Source: Shinisaurus crocodilurus
Lineage: Eukaryota; Chordata; Lepidosauria; Squamata; Shinisauridae
Reading direction: 5' to 3'
Assembly (NCBI GenBank): GCA_021292165.1
Contig: CM037876.1
Span: 209,246,825 to 209,310,824 of the forward strand
DNA: 64,000 nucleotides
Positions within the stretch are counted from its first letter, which is position 1; the number at the start of each line of letters is the position of its first letter. The notes beneath the pieces were generated by a model. The model was not told where the DNA came from, did not search any database, and saw only the letters and a program-made list of their open reading frames with translations. This document shows, piece by piece, positions 32,699 through 43,415 of this stretch. Made by a program: the position numbers and the translations under genes.

Positions 32699-33813
32699 AT
32701 TTGTCCTTTCCTCCAACTGCACCGAGGGTTTCTTGTATATCTAAATCTGACCGGCCCGGGCATTCCTTGTCCAGCTGCTCCATCTTCTCCCTGCAAGCCC
32801 AATTCTTGCAGCAACTGCATGCCTTGCTCCAAAGATGTTATCTTGTAGAATTTTTTCCCCATAAAAAATCTTTAAAAAACTGGGTAACCCCAAGTGTAAG
32901 AAATCCCATTTTTCTTCAAAGTCGCTGTGCAGGGTTTCACACTCCGCCGCCAATTTATCGTTTGAGCACACAAATCGTTGAAAACTTGGACTGGTGTTGA
33001 AAAAAACATCAATTGTCCCAGATTTTGCCTGATTGCACCCATAAAAAACTCCTTCTTATTATAGTATGTAAATTTTATAACAATGTCTCTGGGACTCATT
33101 CCTCCTCTTTTGAAAGTGACTCTATGGATCCTTTCAATAACCTCTTGCTCCCATGTAATACCAGGAGCAAGGCTCTTTATCCATTCAAGCACTCTATCTT
33201 TCAAACTTTTAGAAGTTTTGCCACTCTGTTCTGGAAACCCTCGAAGGCGTATGTTAGATCTGCGTTCCCGATCTTGCAAGTCAATCAATTTCAGTTCAAT
33301 CTGATCAAACCTCATATTGTGATCTTGTATTTCAGACTTATTTGCCATTATCCCTTTTTCCATCTCAGACATTTTCAAATTCACAGATTTTAATTCTGTT
33401 TTTATTTCAGCAATTGATTTTTGTAGCTCCACAACCACCTCTGCTACAATTTCTTTATTGTTTGCTTTCATCTCGATCTTCATCTGGTTTTTTTATCTCT
33501 TCGTTATTTTCTTTTAAAAGCTTCTGGGACTGTGCCATCATTTCAGTCGACATGCTTTCTTTCTGTTTTTTTGGTATCACCTATCAGATCCCACCTTCTG
33601 CTGAGACGGGATTTCCGGGATTGTACGAGCACTTCCTGCTCTAAGTGATTCAGCACTATGGCTGATCTTATCTTTTTTGATCTCCGTATTGTTTTTAAAA
33701 TTAATTTCTTCTTCAAGCTGTACCCTATCCAGCCGTGACACTCTGATATCACTAGGATGGGTTTTCTTTCTCTCCCAGACCGATGGAATTTTATATTTAC
33801 GATCTCTAGACAT
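32699..33813 (-). pseudogene. L1 ORF1 (RNA-binding chaperone), frameshifted
   Basis: The start is placed at the ATG encoding MSRDRKYKIPSVWERKK near 33813. The open central piece (33483-32872) has a heptad-like helical stretch (EVVVELQKSIAEIKTELKSV), then the L1 RRM signature RERRSNIRLRGFPE, then the C-terminal domain (EVIERIHRVTF, PRDIVIKFTYYNKKE). Frameshifts occur near 33580-33480 and near 32870, and the C-terminal tail continues in another phase to about 32699. In L1 elements this protein trimerises and coats the element RNA. It lies upstream of ORF2 in the same direction. Confidence 0.82.
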
Positions 33814-34014
33814 TTGGCAACCAGCCCAGAAGTACGAAAGAAAGTTTGGAAAACAATTCCGAAAAAACACAGCCCTTTGCCTTATTCAAGTTTGAAAGAA
33901 GAATGCTACTCACAGGATCCTTATTATTTCAGGGGAGATTTATTCTTTCATATCTTTTCCGACTGGAGCTCTCTCAGTATCCGTCCTACTCCATTCGGCT
34001 AGAAGCCCCGCCCC
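33814..34014 (-). promoter_or_regulatory. L1 5' UTR (presumed internal promoter)
   Basis: About 200 bp between the 13-bp target duplication and the ORF1 start. It begins with a G-rich leader on the minus strand, which indicates that the 5' end is complete or almost so. Confidence 0.55.
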
Positions 34015-34027
34015 CTATTCCATTTCT

Positions 34028-34102
34028 ATACCACCCAATAGCCAAAGCTCTCTGGGCAGTTTACAACAATTATAAAAATTACATAATAAAAATTAGGATC
34101 TA
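34028..34102 (-). repeat. LINE/SINE tail fragment interrupted by the L1
   Basis: ATACCACCCAATAGCCAAAG and CTCTCTGGGCAGTTTACAA resemble a minus-strand retroposon tail. The L1 target site lies at its edge. Confidence 0.5.
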
Positions 34103-34345
34103 GAGGTGCAATCCTACCAATTATGCCCTTGATGATCAGAAGCCCCCGAACGTGGAGGTTTCCGATCATCCAATGCAGGGTGGGAGAAGTGGCTTTTCTG
34201 AGAAGTGGCAGGGGAGGGGGGGTCAGATCTTTAACTCCCCCTTCCAAGGTCAGAGCCCTATCTCTGAACTTAAAGGGGGGAATCCGCAATATCCTATGGC
34301 CCCTCAGACAATGTCTAGGGGACATAGGGTTGCTCCCTTGGAATA
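34103..34345. mobile_element. MITE of the GGGTGCAATCC family
   Basis: Begins AGGTGCAATCCTACC and ends ATAGGGTTGCTCCC, with internal TCAGAGCCCTATCTCTGAAC as in the copies at 38027 and 48926. It is shorter than those copies. Confidence 0.6.
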
Positions 34346-34625
34346 TTAAAATGAAATGAACAAATGAAATGTTGGCTCCACCAACAATCTTAGCAGCAAG
34401 AAAGACTTGGAATGCAATGGTTCGCCAGCTGTAGTTTGATCCATATTCTCATGCTAAACTAACCTTATGAGAGAATCCTGTTTTGAAAATAGAGAGACGA
34501 CCTTTTATGTGGAGGAGTTGGACTAACAATTAAAAATTTTATTTAGATCAGCAAATACAGGGGTCCTCAACCTTTTTGGACCTATGGGCACATTTGGGAA
34601 TTTGAGAAACTGGTGTGGGCACCAC

Positions 34626-34628
34626 CAC

Positions 34629-34666
<38 letters not shown>

Positions 34667-35250
34667 TGTATTCCGCTCCATATCAAGCAGATTCCGGAGC
34701 GGCGAACAATAAAAAGACAAAAACAGATAAAGGAAACAAAAACAATACATTGAAAACAAACTTAAATTATATTAGTGGTCGAAGAGCAGAGAAGGCTTCC
34801 CAGAACAAGCTCTTCAGCAGGCGTTGAAAGCAGCACAATGTCGGAGCCTGCCTGACCTCCAGAGGCAGGGAGTGCCACAGAAATGGAGCCGCCACACTGA
34901 AGGCCCTTCTCCTGGTGGACTCCAATTGGGCCAAAGGTCCATGAGGAACCACCATTAGCATGCCATCTGATGTCCTCAGCGACCAGGCAGGTTGGTATGG
35001 GAGGTGGCACTCTCTCAGGTAACCTGGTCCCAAGTTGTTTCGGGCTTTGTACGCAAGTACCAGAACCTTAAACCTGACCCAGTAGCGAATAGGTAGCCAG
35101 TGCAGTTCCTTCAGCAAAGGAGTTGCGTGCTGAAAAGAGGCAGCTCCTGACAATATCCGAGCTGCTGCATTCTGCACTAGCTCCAGCTTCCAGAGCAGCC
35201 TCAAGGGCAACCCCACATAGAGCACATTGCAGTAATGCAGTCTTGTGGGT
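34626..35250 (-). mobile_element. L2-like LINE 3' end with (GAT)n tail
   Basis: On the minus strand the coding end is followed by TTGTTCGCCGCTCCGGAATC and then a (GAT)n tail, seen on the plus strand as (ATC)n at 34632-34666. Confidence 0.8.
34767..35225 (-). CDS. L2-type LINE RT, C-terminal fragment
   Basis: The 152-codon open frame contains LWKLELVQNAAARILSGA, LKELHWLPIRYWVRFKVL, YKARNNLGPGYL and a FLWHSLPLEVRQAPTL tail. These are the usual C-terminal motifs of L2-clade LINE polyproteins, downstream of the RT catalytic core. Endonuclease and RT active site are absent, so the copy is a severe 5' truncation without function. No genuine start codon is expected; the ATG at 35225 is incidental. 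Confidence 0.8.
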   Translation of the reverse strand: MLYVGLPLRLLWKLELVQNAAARILSGAASFQHATPLLKELHWLPIRYWVRFKVLVLAYKARNNLGPGYLRECHLPYQPAWSLRTSDGMLMVVPHGPLAQLESTRRRAFSVAAPFLWHSLPLEVRQAPTLCCFQRLLKSLFWEAFSALRPLI

Positions 35251-35849
35251 ATGTCCTGTAGTGGCTTCTTTTTGGTTGAAAGTCATTGCTCATATAATTT
35301 TTGTTCTTGAGAAATCTTGATAATAGCGGATGCACATGCACTTTTAAATTACATCCCTGTGATGTGGGGATTAACACACCCACCACCTATCACACAACGA
35401 ACTGAAGATCTTACTACTCTCGCTAACTGTCAAATCGTATGGATGCTTATTTACAGTAGATATTTGGACCGCTTATATTAACGTATATATTTGAAATTGA
35501 AATTTTAATCCTCCCCCCGCCCATATTCTGATATCTCTGAAATTGTAAGCTGGGTGGACAACCCTAGAGCTACATGCACCCCTTTGCCTAGTTTCATGTG
35601 ACCCTCTGCCTAATTTCAAAAGCTCTCTGCAAGCTATCAGTTCAAACCTCTGGCAAGAGTGATCTGTCCTTCCTCTGGTAGTGGGGGCGGATGGAGAGAG
35701 AAAGGGGTGGCAGAAAGAGAGAAAAAAGGGTTATTCCTGCCCACTTTCAGCTCTAGCTCTGCTACTGCTGCCTTTGGCCTTGCTGACCACCAACAGGTGG
35801 CCCCATGATGGAATGCGTCCCTTAACAGAAAAGAGGTTCCCCACCCCTG

Positions 35850-37360
35850 TTGCAAGCAATGGCTGTAATACTTTCACTTCTTTTCATCTTTCACAAATGC
35901 AGGCTGCTTTTTGGTGGCATGCTATTGCTATGCATGTTAGCAGAAATAATCTGACATTATCCCTTCACACACACAACATGGACAGAACCCCTCACATTAA
36001 AAAATGATGGACTTAAGGCATGTTAAAGTTAAGTGTCCTTAATAATCTACCCTTAAATTAGCATCTAACCTTAACAATATCAAATACTAAGATTATATGA
36101 ATCAGTTCTTTTATGAACATCATTTATGATGAATGCGACTGGAAGCCTTTCAAATTACACTACAATACTGTATATCTAACATGTAATATAGGTTGATGTC
36201 ATCTTGATGAAGATAGGCACAAATTTGTCTACTGAGAAGGGGTTTAGGGTTTATAATGGGTTTGGGGTAAGACACCTCAGCTCCTCTTTGTGTGGTTTAT
36301 ATATGTTTTAGCAAGTCTTTATGACCCACAAATTTTTTTTTGCCAGTACTGAAATCACTTACTCTGAACCCACAGTGATGTTAGCACCAGTGATTGGCTA
36401 ATTCAGTTACTTATTCAGCATTGATTGCTTTAAAAAATTGCAGCCTAAATGAAGTAATCCTTAATCAAGGTTCTGACCTACTTTAAAAGCTTTCACAAAG
36501 CATGACATTGATAAAAGGACAGATTCTCTGTTCCTCCAACCCATCCCACTCCAATAAAATCTGCAAAGAAAAACTACAAATCTAGGTCCATACTATAGTA
36601 TTGTTTAATGGTCAGTTCTTTTAAAATTTAAGGACCATATTTAGCAATTATGGAATTCTGAGGCAGTTTCAAATGTTCTAAATTATTATATTTTTGAAGA
36701 ACAATAATTTAGATACATTTTAATAGACCTATGTTTCTGAATCCAATTCAGACTCTCGTTTTTAAACTGATATTACCTCATTCCCACCTAAGATTTCCAA
36801 CAACAATGGCAGTCTAAATGTAGAGTATTATGAACCTGTGTGTAATTGCCTCTTGTGTGATCCAGGCAGAGGATAGGAAGCATGCATTAATCCTATCAGG
36901 CTGAAGCTTTTCCATTTCTCCCCCCCCCCCACCCCAGCAGCCAGCCTATGATAAGGCTGCAGTGGGAGCAGAAGAAAGAAGGTACTGAATGTATGACACC
37001 CTTCGTGACCTACATAGCTACATGGCAGAGGCACTAAGATATGGGTGGCCAATCGCAGATTGTGCCATGTACAGAATGTGGGGGAAATGATACGTGTAAG
37101 GGTGGAGACATGGCTGGAGTTATAGAGTTGTAACCCTGGCTAGTATTCTCATTAATTGTACATTTTGCTCTTATTTATAAATGGATCAAATACTGAGAAA
37201 TTTAAATAATGTTTTTATTATATGTTATTACCTTTGAGAGCTACTTTTAATATTCTTAAAAAGAAAAGTGACATAAAATGATTTAATGATGAAGACAGCA
37301 CGTCTTCACAATGATTTATCATTAAAGTGATTTAATGATGAAGGAAGAAAGCATATCTTC
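35850..37360. other. No gene seen
   Basis: AT-rich DNA with a poly-C run at 36922-36931. No recognised repeat or coding segment. Confidence 0.5.
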
Positions 37361-38023
37361 AGAGTTCTGTCTCCAACCTTGGATCTGGGAATCTGAATTA
37401 TCCTATGGCCCCCTAGACGCTATCTAGGTGTCAGGTACAGGGCAGTGAGCAGCACGGGTCCTAGGCTGGGATGCTGGGGCCAGGGGTGATGGAGGCGGAG
37501 GTGGGCCTGAGACAAAGCAGAGTCCAGGGCAAGCAAGATCCAGGACAGGCACGACAGAGCAGGGCCAGAGGCGGGAGCAAGTCCCAAGACAGGCAGAAGT
37601 CTAGCACGTACCAGGCAAGGTGGGGCCAGAGGCAAGAAGCAGAGTCCAAAAGTGAGCAGAGGTCAGGCACGTACCAGGCAAGGTGGGGCCAGAGGCTAGA
37701 AGCGTAGGACAGGAGCAGATGCAGGTCAAACACAGGCCAGGCAAGGATCAGAGTTGGCTGCTTGAGTCAGGAACTGGCTGCAGACACCACCACGACTCAT
37801 GTTGCTGTGGCAAAGTCTTGAGGGGAGAGGAAGGCCTTAGGGCTTCCTGCAGACCCCAGCTGGTTTGTAGCAAGCCTGAGAGCACCTGGAGGTCTGGGGC
37901 TGAATTCTGCAAGTATAGCAGAGTGGGCTGGGCTGCTGTCTGGAAAGCAGCCAGCAGATAGAGCTGTGGCGACACTGTGCTGGTTGAGCAGATCCTGACA
38001 CTAGGGGCCATCGGATCACTCTC
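37361..38023. mobile_element. MITE fragment (GGGTGCAATCC family) interrupted by a 574-bp insertion
   Basis: TTGGATCTGGGAATCTGAAT and TATGGCCCCCTAGACGC (37377-37427) continue at 38002 with TAGGGGCCATCGGATCACTC. This equals the 3' end of the copies at 38027 and 48926. Confidence 0.65.
37428..38001. mobile_element. Inserted element with GTGTCAGG/CCTGACAC termini
   Basis: Inverted 8-bp termini are flanked by TAG at 37425-37427 and 38002-38004. The interior is GC-rich and includes a duplicated block with GCACGTACCAGGCAAGGTGG (37612 and 37670 regions). No transposase is present; superfamily not assigned. Confidence 0.55.
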
Positions 38024-38026
38024 TAA

Positions 38027-38423
38027 GGGCGCAATCTTATGGGGGTGCCTGTAACCCTCCAAACTCGGAGGATTATGGTTATCTATGCAGAGTGGGAGGA
38101 GCATGGAAGCAAAGGTTGCCTCCGTACTCCTCCAGCTCTGCAAAACAGCTGATTTCAGCTGTCTAACTGCTGTGCTTCAGATGGGGAGGCAAGGAGGCTG
38201 AGGCACCAGTCTCCTCCCCCTCCCCACCCCTGGAACACCCCCTAAAGCCCTTTTCCAAGGTTGCTTTTGTGAGCTGTGAGAAGCAGCAGGCACGGTTCTT
38301 TCTGCACCAGCGGTGTGAGGGAGGGGGATCCGAGCATGGATCCCCAGCTCCAAGGTTGGAGCTGGGAATTCAAACAATCCTATGGCCCTTTAGATACTGT
38401 CTAGGGGCCATAGGATTGCTCCG
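38027..38423. mobile_element. TAA-flanked MITE, 397 bp
   Basis: Termini are GGGCGCAATC and GGATTGCTCCG, with TAA on both sides (38024-38026, 38424-38426). The 3-bp TAA duplication suggests a PIF/Harbinger-type element, by inference. Confidence 0.6.
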
Positions 38424-41400
38424 TAAAAGTATTTAAAGATGTACTCCTCTGCATATTCCCAGGGCTGGTTGGGGATTGCTGGGAGTTGTAGGACTTTTTT
38501 CTGTCTAAACATGCAAAGGATTGCACCCTTGTCTTATTGGTATTAATTCGAGTATTCAGGCAAAACAATCCATGTTTATTTAGATATATGTAATATACTG
38601 TACATATTTTGGGACAGTTTTAGGACAAACAAAATAATTTTCAGAAAACAAGTGAAGATTATGGAAGAAAGACTGGGCTGCATACAGCATATCATTTCTT
38701 AATACTTAAGACAAATGGCTGGCTAACATAAATGTAACTTTAACATTTAGTAAAAGTAGTTAAACTATAACTTTGCATTAAATTATATAGTCACTAGGAA
38801 AGAAATGTTTGTTAGTTTGAGTTTTGCCAGACAGTCATGGGAGAAAAGATTGGACCTGAGGCTATTAACTGGCAGATTTGTTCAAAAACTGTATAGACAA
38901 ATTCAATTGAGAATCTATTTTTCTCCCTTCTGCTTTTTCTTCTAAATAATTATCACTGGGAATGTATGAAATATTCCTCACATTTATATTAAATATATAT
39001 TATATAATAGTGACATCTATAGTCGTGTACCTACAGTAACTGAAAATATAAACATTTACCATTCTTTTTACTAGTGTCACTTCATCTGTCTTTCTTTGTT
39101 TTAGTTTATTTCTCCATGGGTATATTCAGTGCCTTCGGTTCAATGTTCCTGCAATTGCATTCCAGCTCACATATTTGTTGTGCAAGTTTCCAGTAATTCA
39201 CAACATTCTTACTTAGATCTAATGATAGGAAGAGGAAATGATGATTAATAGCTTACTCTCCCACTCTTATTTGATATAGATATGACATTTTAACATGACA
39301 CTATAGAAACTTATATTCAGTACAAGCTAATCTGTCAATTAATCATTTAACCGGTGCCAACTAAACAAATATTTCTGGATTGTGTATCAAGAAAACTGTG
39401 TTAGTTTAGAAACAGAATGATTCTCTATTGTGTGTTCCAAGTACAACAGTCAGATATGTAAAGGCAGTATCTGAATATTCTCCAAAATGATACAGTTCTC
39501 TGTGCTTGTGGAATAATAACAAAATAGATTATTTCCCTCCTGGAATATGGGTTGATGGTTCAGGAACAAAGTAGTAAATGGTCATCATGTCGTCCTTACT
39601 GCTGTAAATGCGGTCACCCAGGCAGGAATGGGTGACATCCTCAGCCTGGTCCCAACTTGGTGATCAAAGACACTGCCATAAACAGCACGTCCTCAAGAAC
39701 AAAAGTCATGTTGTCTGGGATTCAGCATGAAATCCAGCCCCTCTCAGTCACTCCACTGCTGTTTGCCACCACCCATTATAGAAAGCAGCCAGTGAGGTTA
39801 GGAGTGGGAGGGGTTTTTGAATTCTGTGGAAAGCTACTAATGTTTAGGCTGTGCCTTTTAAGTAAATTCCCATACTAGTGTTTCAACTCCACTTCATGCT
39901 GGCTGCCATGGGATGAGTACTGGCAAGCCTTTAGTTGCTACTGTTGTTGTTCTGATCCTTTTCCTGGTGGGAATCCTACACCTTTAAGCAACTGTATGAC
40001 AAGCAGAAATACAAGATGAGGCTTTTCCTAGCATGGAGATGAATGTTACCTGTTGAATTTCTGTCATGTAGCTGCTAAAAGGTACTGTCACACTGATAGA
40101 ACAAAAAGGTGATGCTCCCACAGGCCTTTCTAATAAGAGTCATCTGAGAAATTTGCCTCATACATGCTCACTGGCCCATGTGGCAGGAGGATGTGAGAAG
40201 AGGGCAGTGTTCAGGTGACATCACACCCCGGTCAGTATTCAGGCACTTCCTAGAGCAATTAAAAGTACATGCACAGAGAATGACACAACAGCTTAAGGTG
40301 GTGTATGAAAAGGGTTGTAAACTTTTTTCCCTTCCTGTACCTTTAGCAGATGTGTGACAGGATAAAATTCAGCCAATGATACTCTCCCCATCACTGCTTC
40401 TACAGACTGGGGGTGGGGTGGGGGGAAATAACTGGTTGGATTTCTGCTTATCACACAGCTATTAAAGGCAGGGATGGGGCAGGGGGGGGGGAGGAGCAGG
40501 CAATCCTATGTGCAAGAATCCAAGTGAATTTAATATAACCTGAAAGCTTGTTTCTAGTGTTTAAAAACCTGAATTCATCTGCCACTCAGCATCAACTACA
40601 TGTTATATTAAGCATACTTTTAGACATACTGCCACTTTTATTTTGAAGGAGATGTGGAGATCAAAGGGCTAACAGTAAATCTTCCCTTCTCCTGTCCTGC
40701 ACCAGAGGCTGGAAACAAGCAGGAGGGAATGACACCCCACCACCACCACCACGGAACACTTCTGAGCTCTACATGAGAGGGAAAACATGCAAGCAAGAGA
40801 AGGCAACAGCGGCTGCTCCTACTACTCTCCCCTCTCTCTTGCTTACCATCTTCAGGGGTCTTGACAGGGGGGGTTAGGCTCATAGTGCTGCCTTGAGAGA
40901 AAGTGCAAGCAGGTACCTGTGCCCTCTGTGTCTCTCTCTGGGCAGTGCAGCATAGAGGGCTAGTCATGGAAGGAGTACCCTCCTCATCTTTTCATTCATT
41001 CACCTCTACTCTCCCTCTAGGTGTTGAATCTCTTTCAGTTAGAAGCCCTAATTCCATTTTGGAGAAGCTCTCAGGTCTAGGTGACGTGGAGGTAGGGACT
41101 GAGCCCAAGGAGATCACACACAACACACCATGCTGCCGAATGAGAAACAGGAGAGTGAGTGAGTAAGAGGATCAGGTGGTAGTTTCTTCCAGGAGAAGCC
41201 ACCTCTTCCTTTAGCTCAGTTGCTCCCTCTGAATGGCACTGCTGGGCCCAGTCCTTCCTGCTGCACTGCCTAAAGAGAGAGGGAGTGCAAGTGACAGAGC
41301 AGGTAGAGCAGCCTTCCCCAACTTGGTGCCCTCCAGTGCCTAGAAAGAAAGCACAAGCAGCAGCCTTTGCTTGCCTGCTGTGTGTGTGTGTGTGTGCGCG

Positions 41401-41630
41401 CGCGCGTGCGCACACACGTGTGCACACCATTGGTCATGGAAGCAGCAGCAGCAGCCCCCTCATCCTTACTCGCTCTCCTGTGTTCGCCCTCTGGGTGGTG
41501 TGTATGTGTGTGTGTGTGTGGGGGGAGGATTGGGTTGGGCAGAGTATAAACCCAATCCTCCCCACCATGCTGCACAATGAGAGAGGATGAGTAGGGAGCT
41601 TGCAGGAGCAACCACTGCCTCCACACTAGG
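38424..41630. other. No complete gene; AT-rich then repeat-poor GC-mixed DNA
   Basis: No coding region recognised apart from a weak candidate at 39529-39665. GT/GC dinucleotide runs lie at 41381-41420 and 41500-41520. The phrase AGCAGCCTTCCCCAACTTGG near 41308 is a hAT-MITE terminus-like fragment. Confidence 0.4.
39529..39665 (-). other. Possible degraded coding fragment, unrecognised
   Basis: One minus-strand frame is open for about 45 codons, with the peptide-like stretches EDVTHSCLGDRIYSS and DDMMTIYYFVPEPS before a stop at its left end. The composition looks protein-like, but upstream continuity requires a frame change, and no splice sites or family could be fixed. It may be chance. Confidence 0.2.
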
Positions 41631-41893
41631 TTCAGCCCATGACATTTTGCTGCCTCAAGCAGGGGAGCAAATGCCACCACCCCCCTCCGCTCCCCACCCC
41701 CCAACAATGTATTTAGTACCTTGGACTAGCCAAGTTATTTTGGGAGAGAAATTCCAGAAGCACCTATCCAGCTCCCTGGCAATTAAAAATACCATAACAA
41801 TAAATTAAAGAACTAACTGCCCTTACATGACACCCAAAAATCAGCTGCCTGAGGTGACTTCCTCCCTCTGCCTAACGGTAGGGCGGGCCCTGC
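41631..41893. mobile_element. Decayed hAT MITE-like repeat
   Basis: GACATTTTGCTGCCTCAAG near the start and CTGCCTAACGGTAGGGCGGG at the end mirror the better-preserved copy at 52943-53220. Confidence 0.45.
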
Positions 41894-42084
41894 CTGGATG
41901 TCTTAAAGCAGGCTGACATGATTTGGACAATTCAATGGAAACCTAGTCCTAGCTGGCGAGAGAAAAGAGGGCTGAGCAATTGTGTTTGTGTGGAATTAAT
42001 TTCTCAGTCTTTTTCTCTCTCAGCAGCAAGGACTGGTTTCTCCTGACTTGCCCTAGTCAAGTCCACCTGCTTTTGGAGGACATC

Positions 42085-42341
42085 CTCAGTAACCACCACC
42101 GCAGAGGAACAAACCGCCCCGGCTCCGCTGCGCTCAACCCGTCCTCCCTCCTCCTGCTCCGCCTAGTCCCTTCCCTCTCAGTCTGCCTCTCCTTGCAAAG
42201 GGCCGGAAGTGCACACAGGCGGTAGGAGCAGCCAGCCCAGCGCGGAGACTGAAAGAGGCGGGGAAGAAGAAGAAAAAGAAGACGGGGGAAGGTTGGCTTC
42301 GAGCTTGCCTGCAACTTTCTCCGCGGCGAGAACGACGGAAA
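42085..42341 (+). promoter_or_regulatory. CpG-rich promoter and 5' UTR of an unidentified host gene
   Basis: The GC/CpG content is high, no TATA box is apparent, and a perfect ETS-type site, CCGGAAGTG, lies at about 42205. A purine-rich leader then runs to the ATG at 42342. This is the usual structure of a housekeeping-gene promoter. Confidence 0.55.
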
Positions 42342-42392
42342 ATGGCTGCAATGGCGGTGGCGGCTGGTACTTTGGGATGGAGGCGCGCTGAG
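42342..42392 (+). CDS. Short first coding exon of an unidentified gene
   Basis: The ATG in GGAAAATGGCTGC opens a 17-codon exon, MAAMAVAAGTLGWRRAE, that ends at a strong splice donor, GAG|GTGAGG (GT at 42393), in phase 0. The Ala-rich start with Trp and two Arg could be the beginning of a mitochondrial targeting peptide, but 17 residues are too few to name a gene. The CpG-rich promoter directly upstream supports a real gene on the plus strand, and its next exons were not recognised to the right. An alternative is translation past the donor in a longer first exon: the frame stays open to 42716. Confidence 0.45.
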
Positions 42393-43229
42393 GTGAGGGA
42401 AAAGGGTGCGTGGGACGGCACTAGGAGGGTCAACGGGTACGCGTGTAAGAAAGAAACCCCTGAGGTGTTTCTCGCCGCCGAAAGGGGACTTGGCTGGCGA
42501 GGAGCTTCCTCTGACGGATTGCATCTCAGCGTAAGCTTGGCTCAGCCTGGCAGTCGCCTGTTTTGCTTTCCCGTGGCTGAGGCCTCGCTTCCTCTCTGGT
42601 TCCCTTGCTTGCTTGCAACCACGTATAGTCTCCCTCGGTTTGCCTGTCCCTGTTTTCTTTCTCTTCCCCCACCCTTCCCCCTGTGCGTGCTTGGGATCTT
42701 TTCACTAAGCCCATAGCCTCTGTAGGGGGAGGGAATGAATGAGGGGGCTGTGCTGCTTGGTTTGTAACCCTGGGGGCGCGAAGGCCAACCAATTAAGGTG
42801 GCGCCGAGGAGGGGCTGCCTGATTATGGCTCCTTTCTGGAAAGGAGACAGTCTAGATAAGGAGGCGTCCTACTAGCTGTCTTGTTGGAAATAGGGCAGTA
42901 GGGGACTGGTGTGTCGTCGTCCCTCCTTCTCGGCCTTGCACAGCAGGAATTTTTGATACACAAAGGGCTGGGTCGTCAAGCTAATCGTATGATATCGGAA
43001 GGTAGAAAATAGCTCTACTGCTGAATTTCTGAGGCTGGTTTCCACCGCGTTGGCTTGTGTGGGGCCTAAAAATTATTGAGCATCCTTAGGAAGGTTAGCA
43101 TAGAGACTCATACTCACGGGGATCACCTATACACAGGCACGTTTCACAGTAGTTGTGTATGCTGCTGGCGTGTCATTGATGTTTATGTGATCAAGCCTCA
43201 TAGCAGTAATTAGCCATGGTAATAACTGC
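42393..43229. other. Presumed intron 1, GC-rich part
   Basis: The GC-rich region tails off near 42930. No repeats or exons recognised. Confidence 0.35.
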
Positions 43230-43415
43230 TGTGGTGCATAGGATAACGTTTCTATGGCCAAAGGCCCTTGGGTACCACAGGTGGTCAAGCAGCAACTCAA
43301 GATTATCACCAGTGTTATTCCATGGGTGACATTAATGTTCAAACAAACAAACTCTATAATGTTCCCATGAGCCTTTACAGGAATTGCAGTAGAATTCCTC
43401 AGTTCTGTTTTCTTA
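43230..43415 (+). repeat. Inverted repeat, left arm
   Basis: From GTGCATAGGATAACG to CAGTTCTGTTTTCTT this is the inverse complement of 45966-46186, with a few small indels. Confidence 0.8.

Larger units (their letters stand above)
28230..34014 (-). mobile_element. L1-clade LINE, near full length (5.8 kb), 13-bp TSD
   Basis: Flanked by CTATTCCATTTCT at 28217-28229 and 34015-34027. On the minus strand the order is a 5' UTR starting GGGGGCGGGGCTTCTAGC, ORF1 (coiled coil plus RNA-binding domain), a 440-bp A/C-rich spacer with an (AAC)n run, ORF2 (endonuclease and RT), and a 3' UTR with a (CA)n run, ending in an AT-rich tail. Both ORFs contain frameshifts or stops, so it is inactive. Confidence 0.92.
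34558..35849. mobile_element. hAT-type element split by a nested LINE
   Basis: The left end is CAGGGGTCCTCAACCTTTTT and the right end GAGGTTCCCCACCCCTG. About 620 bp of L2-like LINE with an (ATC)n tail lies inside. A clear 8-bp duplication is not evident, so joining the two ends into one element is inference. Confidence 0.6.

Noticed and set aside
34558..35849. Confident single hAT element
   Set aside because: The termini fit, but no 8-bp duplication is visible, so I kept it as a moderate-confidence call only.
41285..41590. Open frames around the GT/GC dinucleotide run
   Set aside because: They encode Cys/Val/Ala/Arg runs from microsatellite sequence; not genes.
15434..42084. Possible further EIF2B5 exons downstream of the exon at 15278
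   Set aside because: I looked for the expected continuation of the nucleotidyltransferase-like domain and did not see it; short exons could be missed by eye.
42342..42716. Single 124-codon exon starting at 42342
   Set aside because: A strong splice donor lies after 17 codons, and the downstream peptide looks like translated intron; kept as an alternative only.
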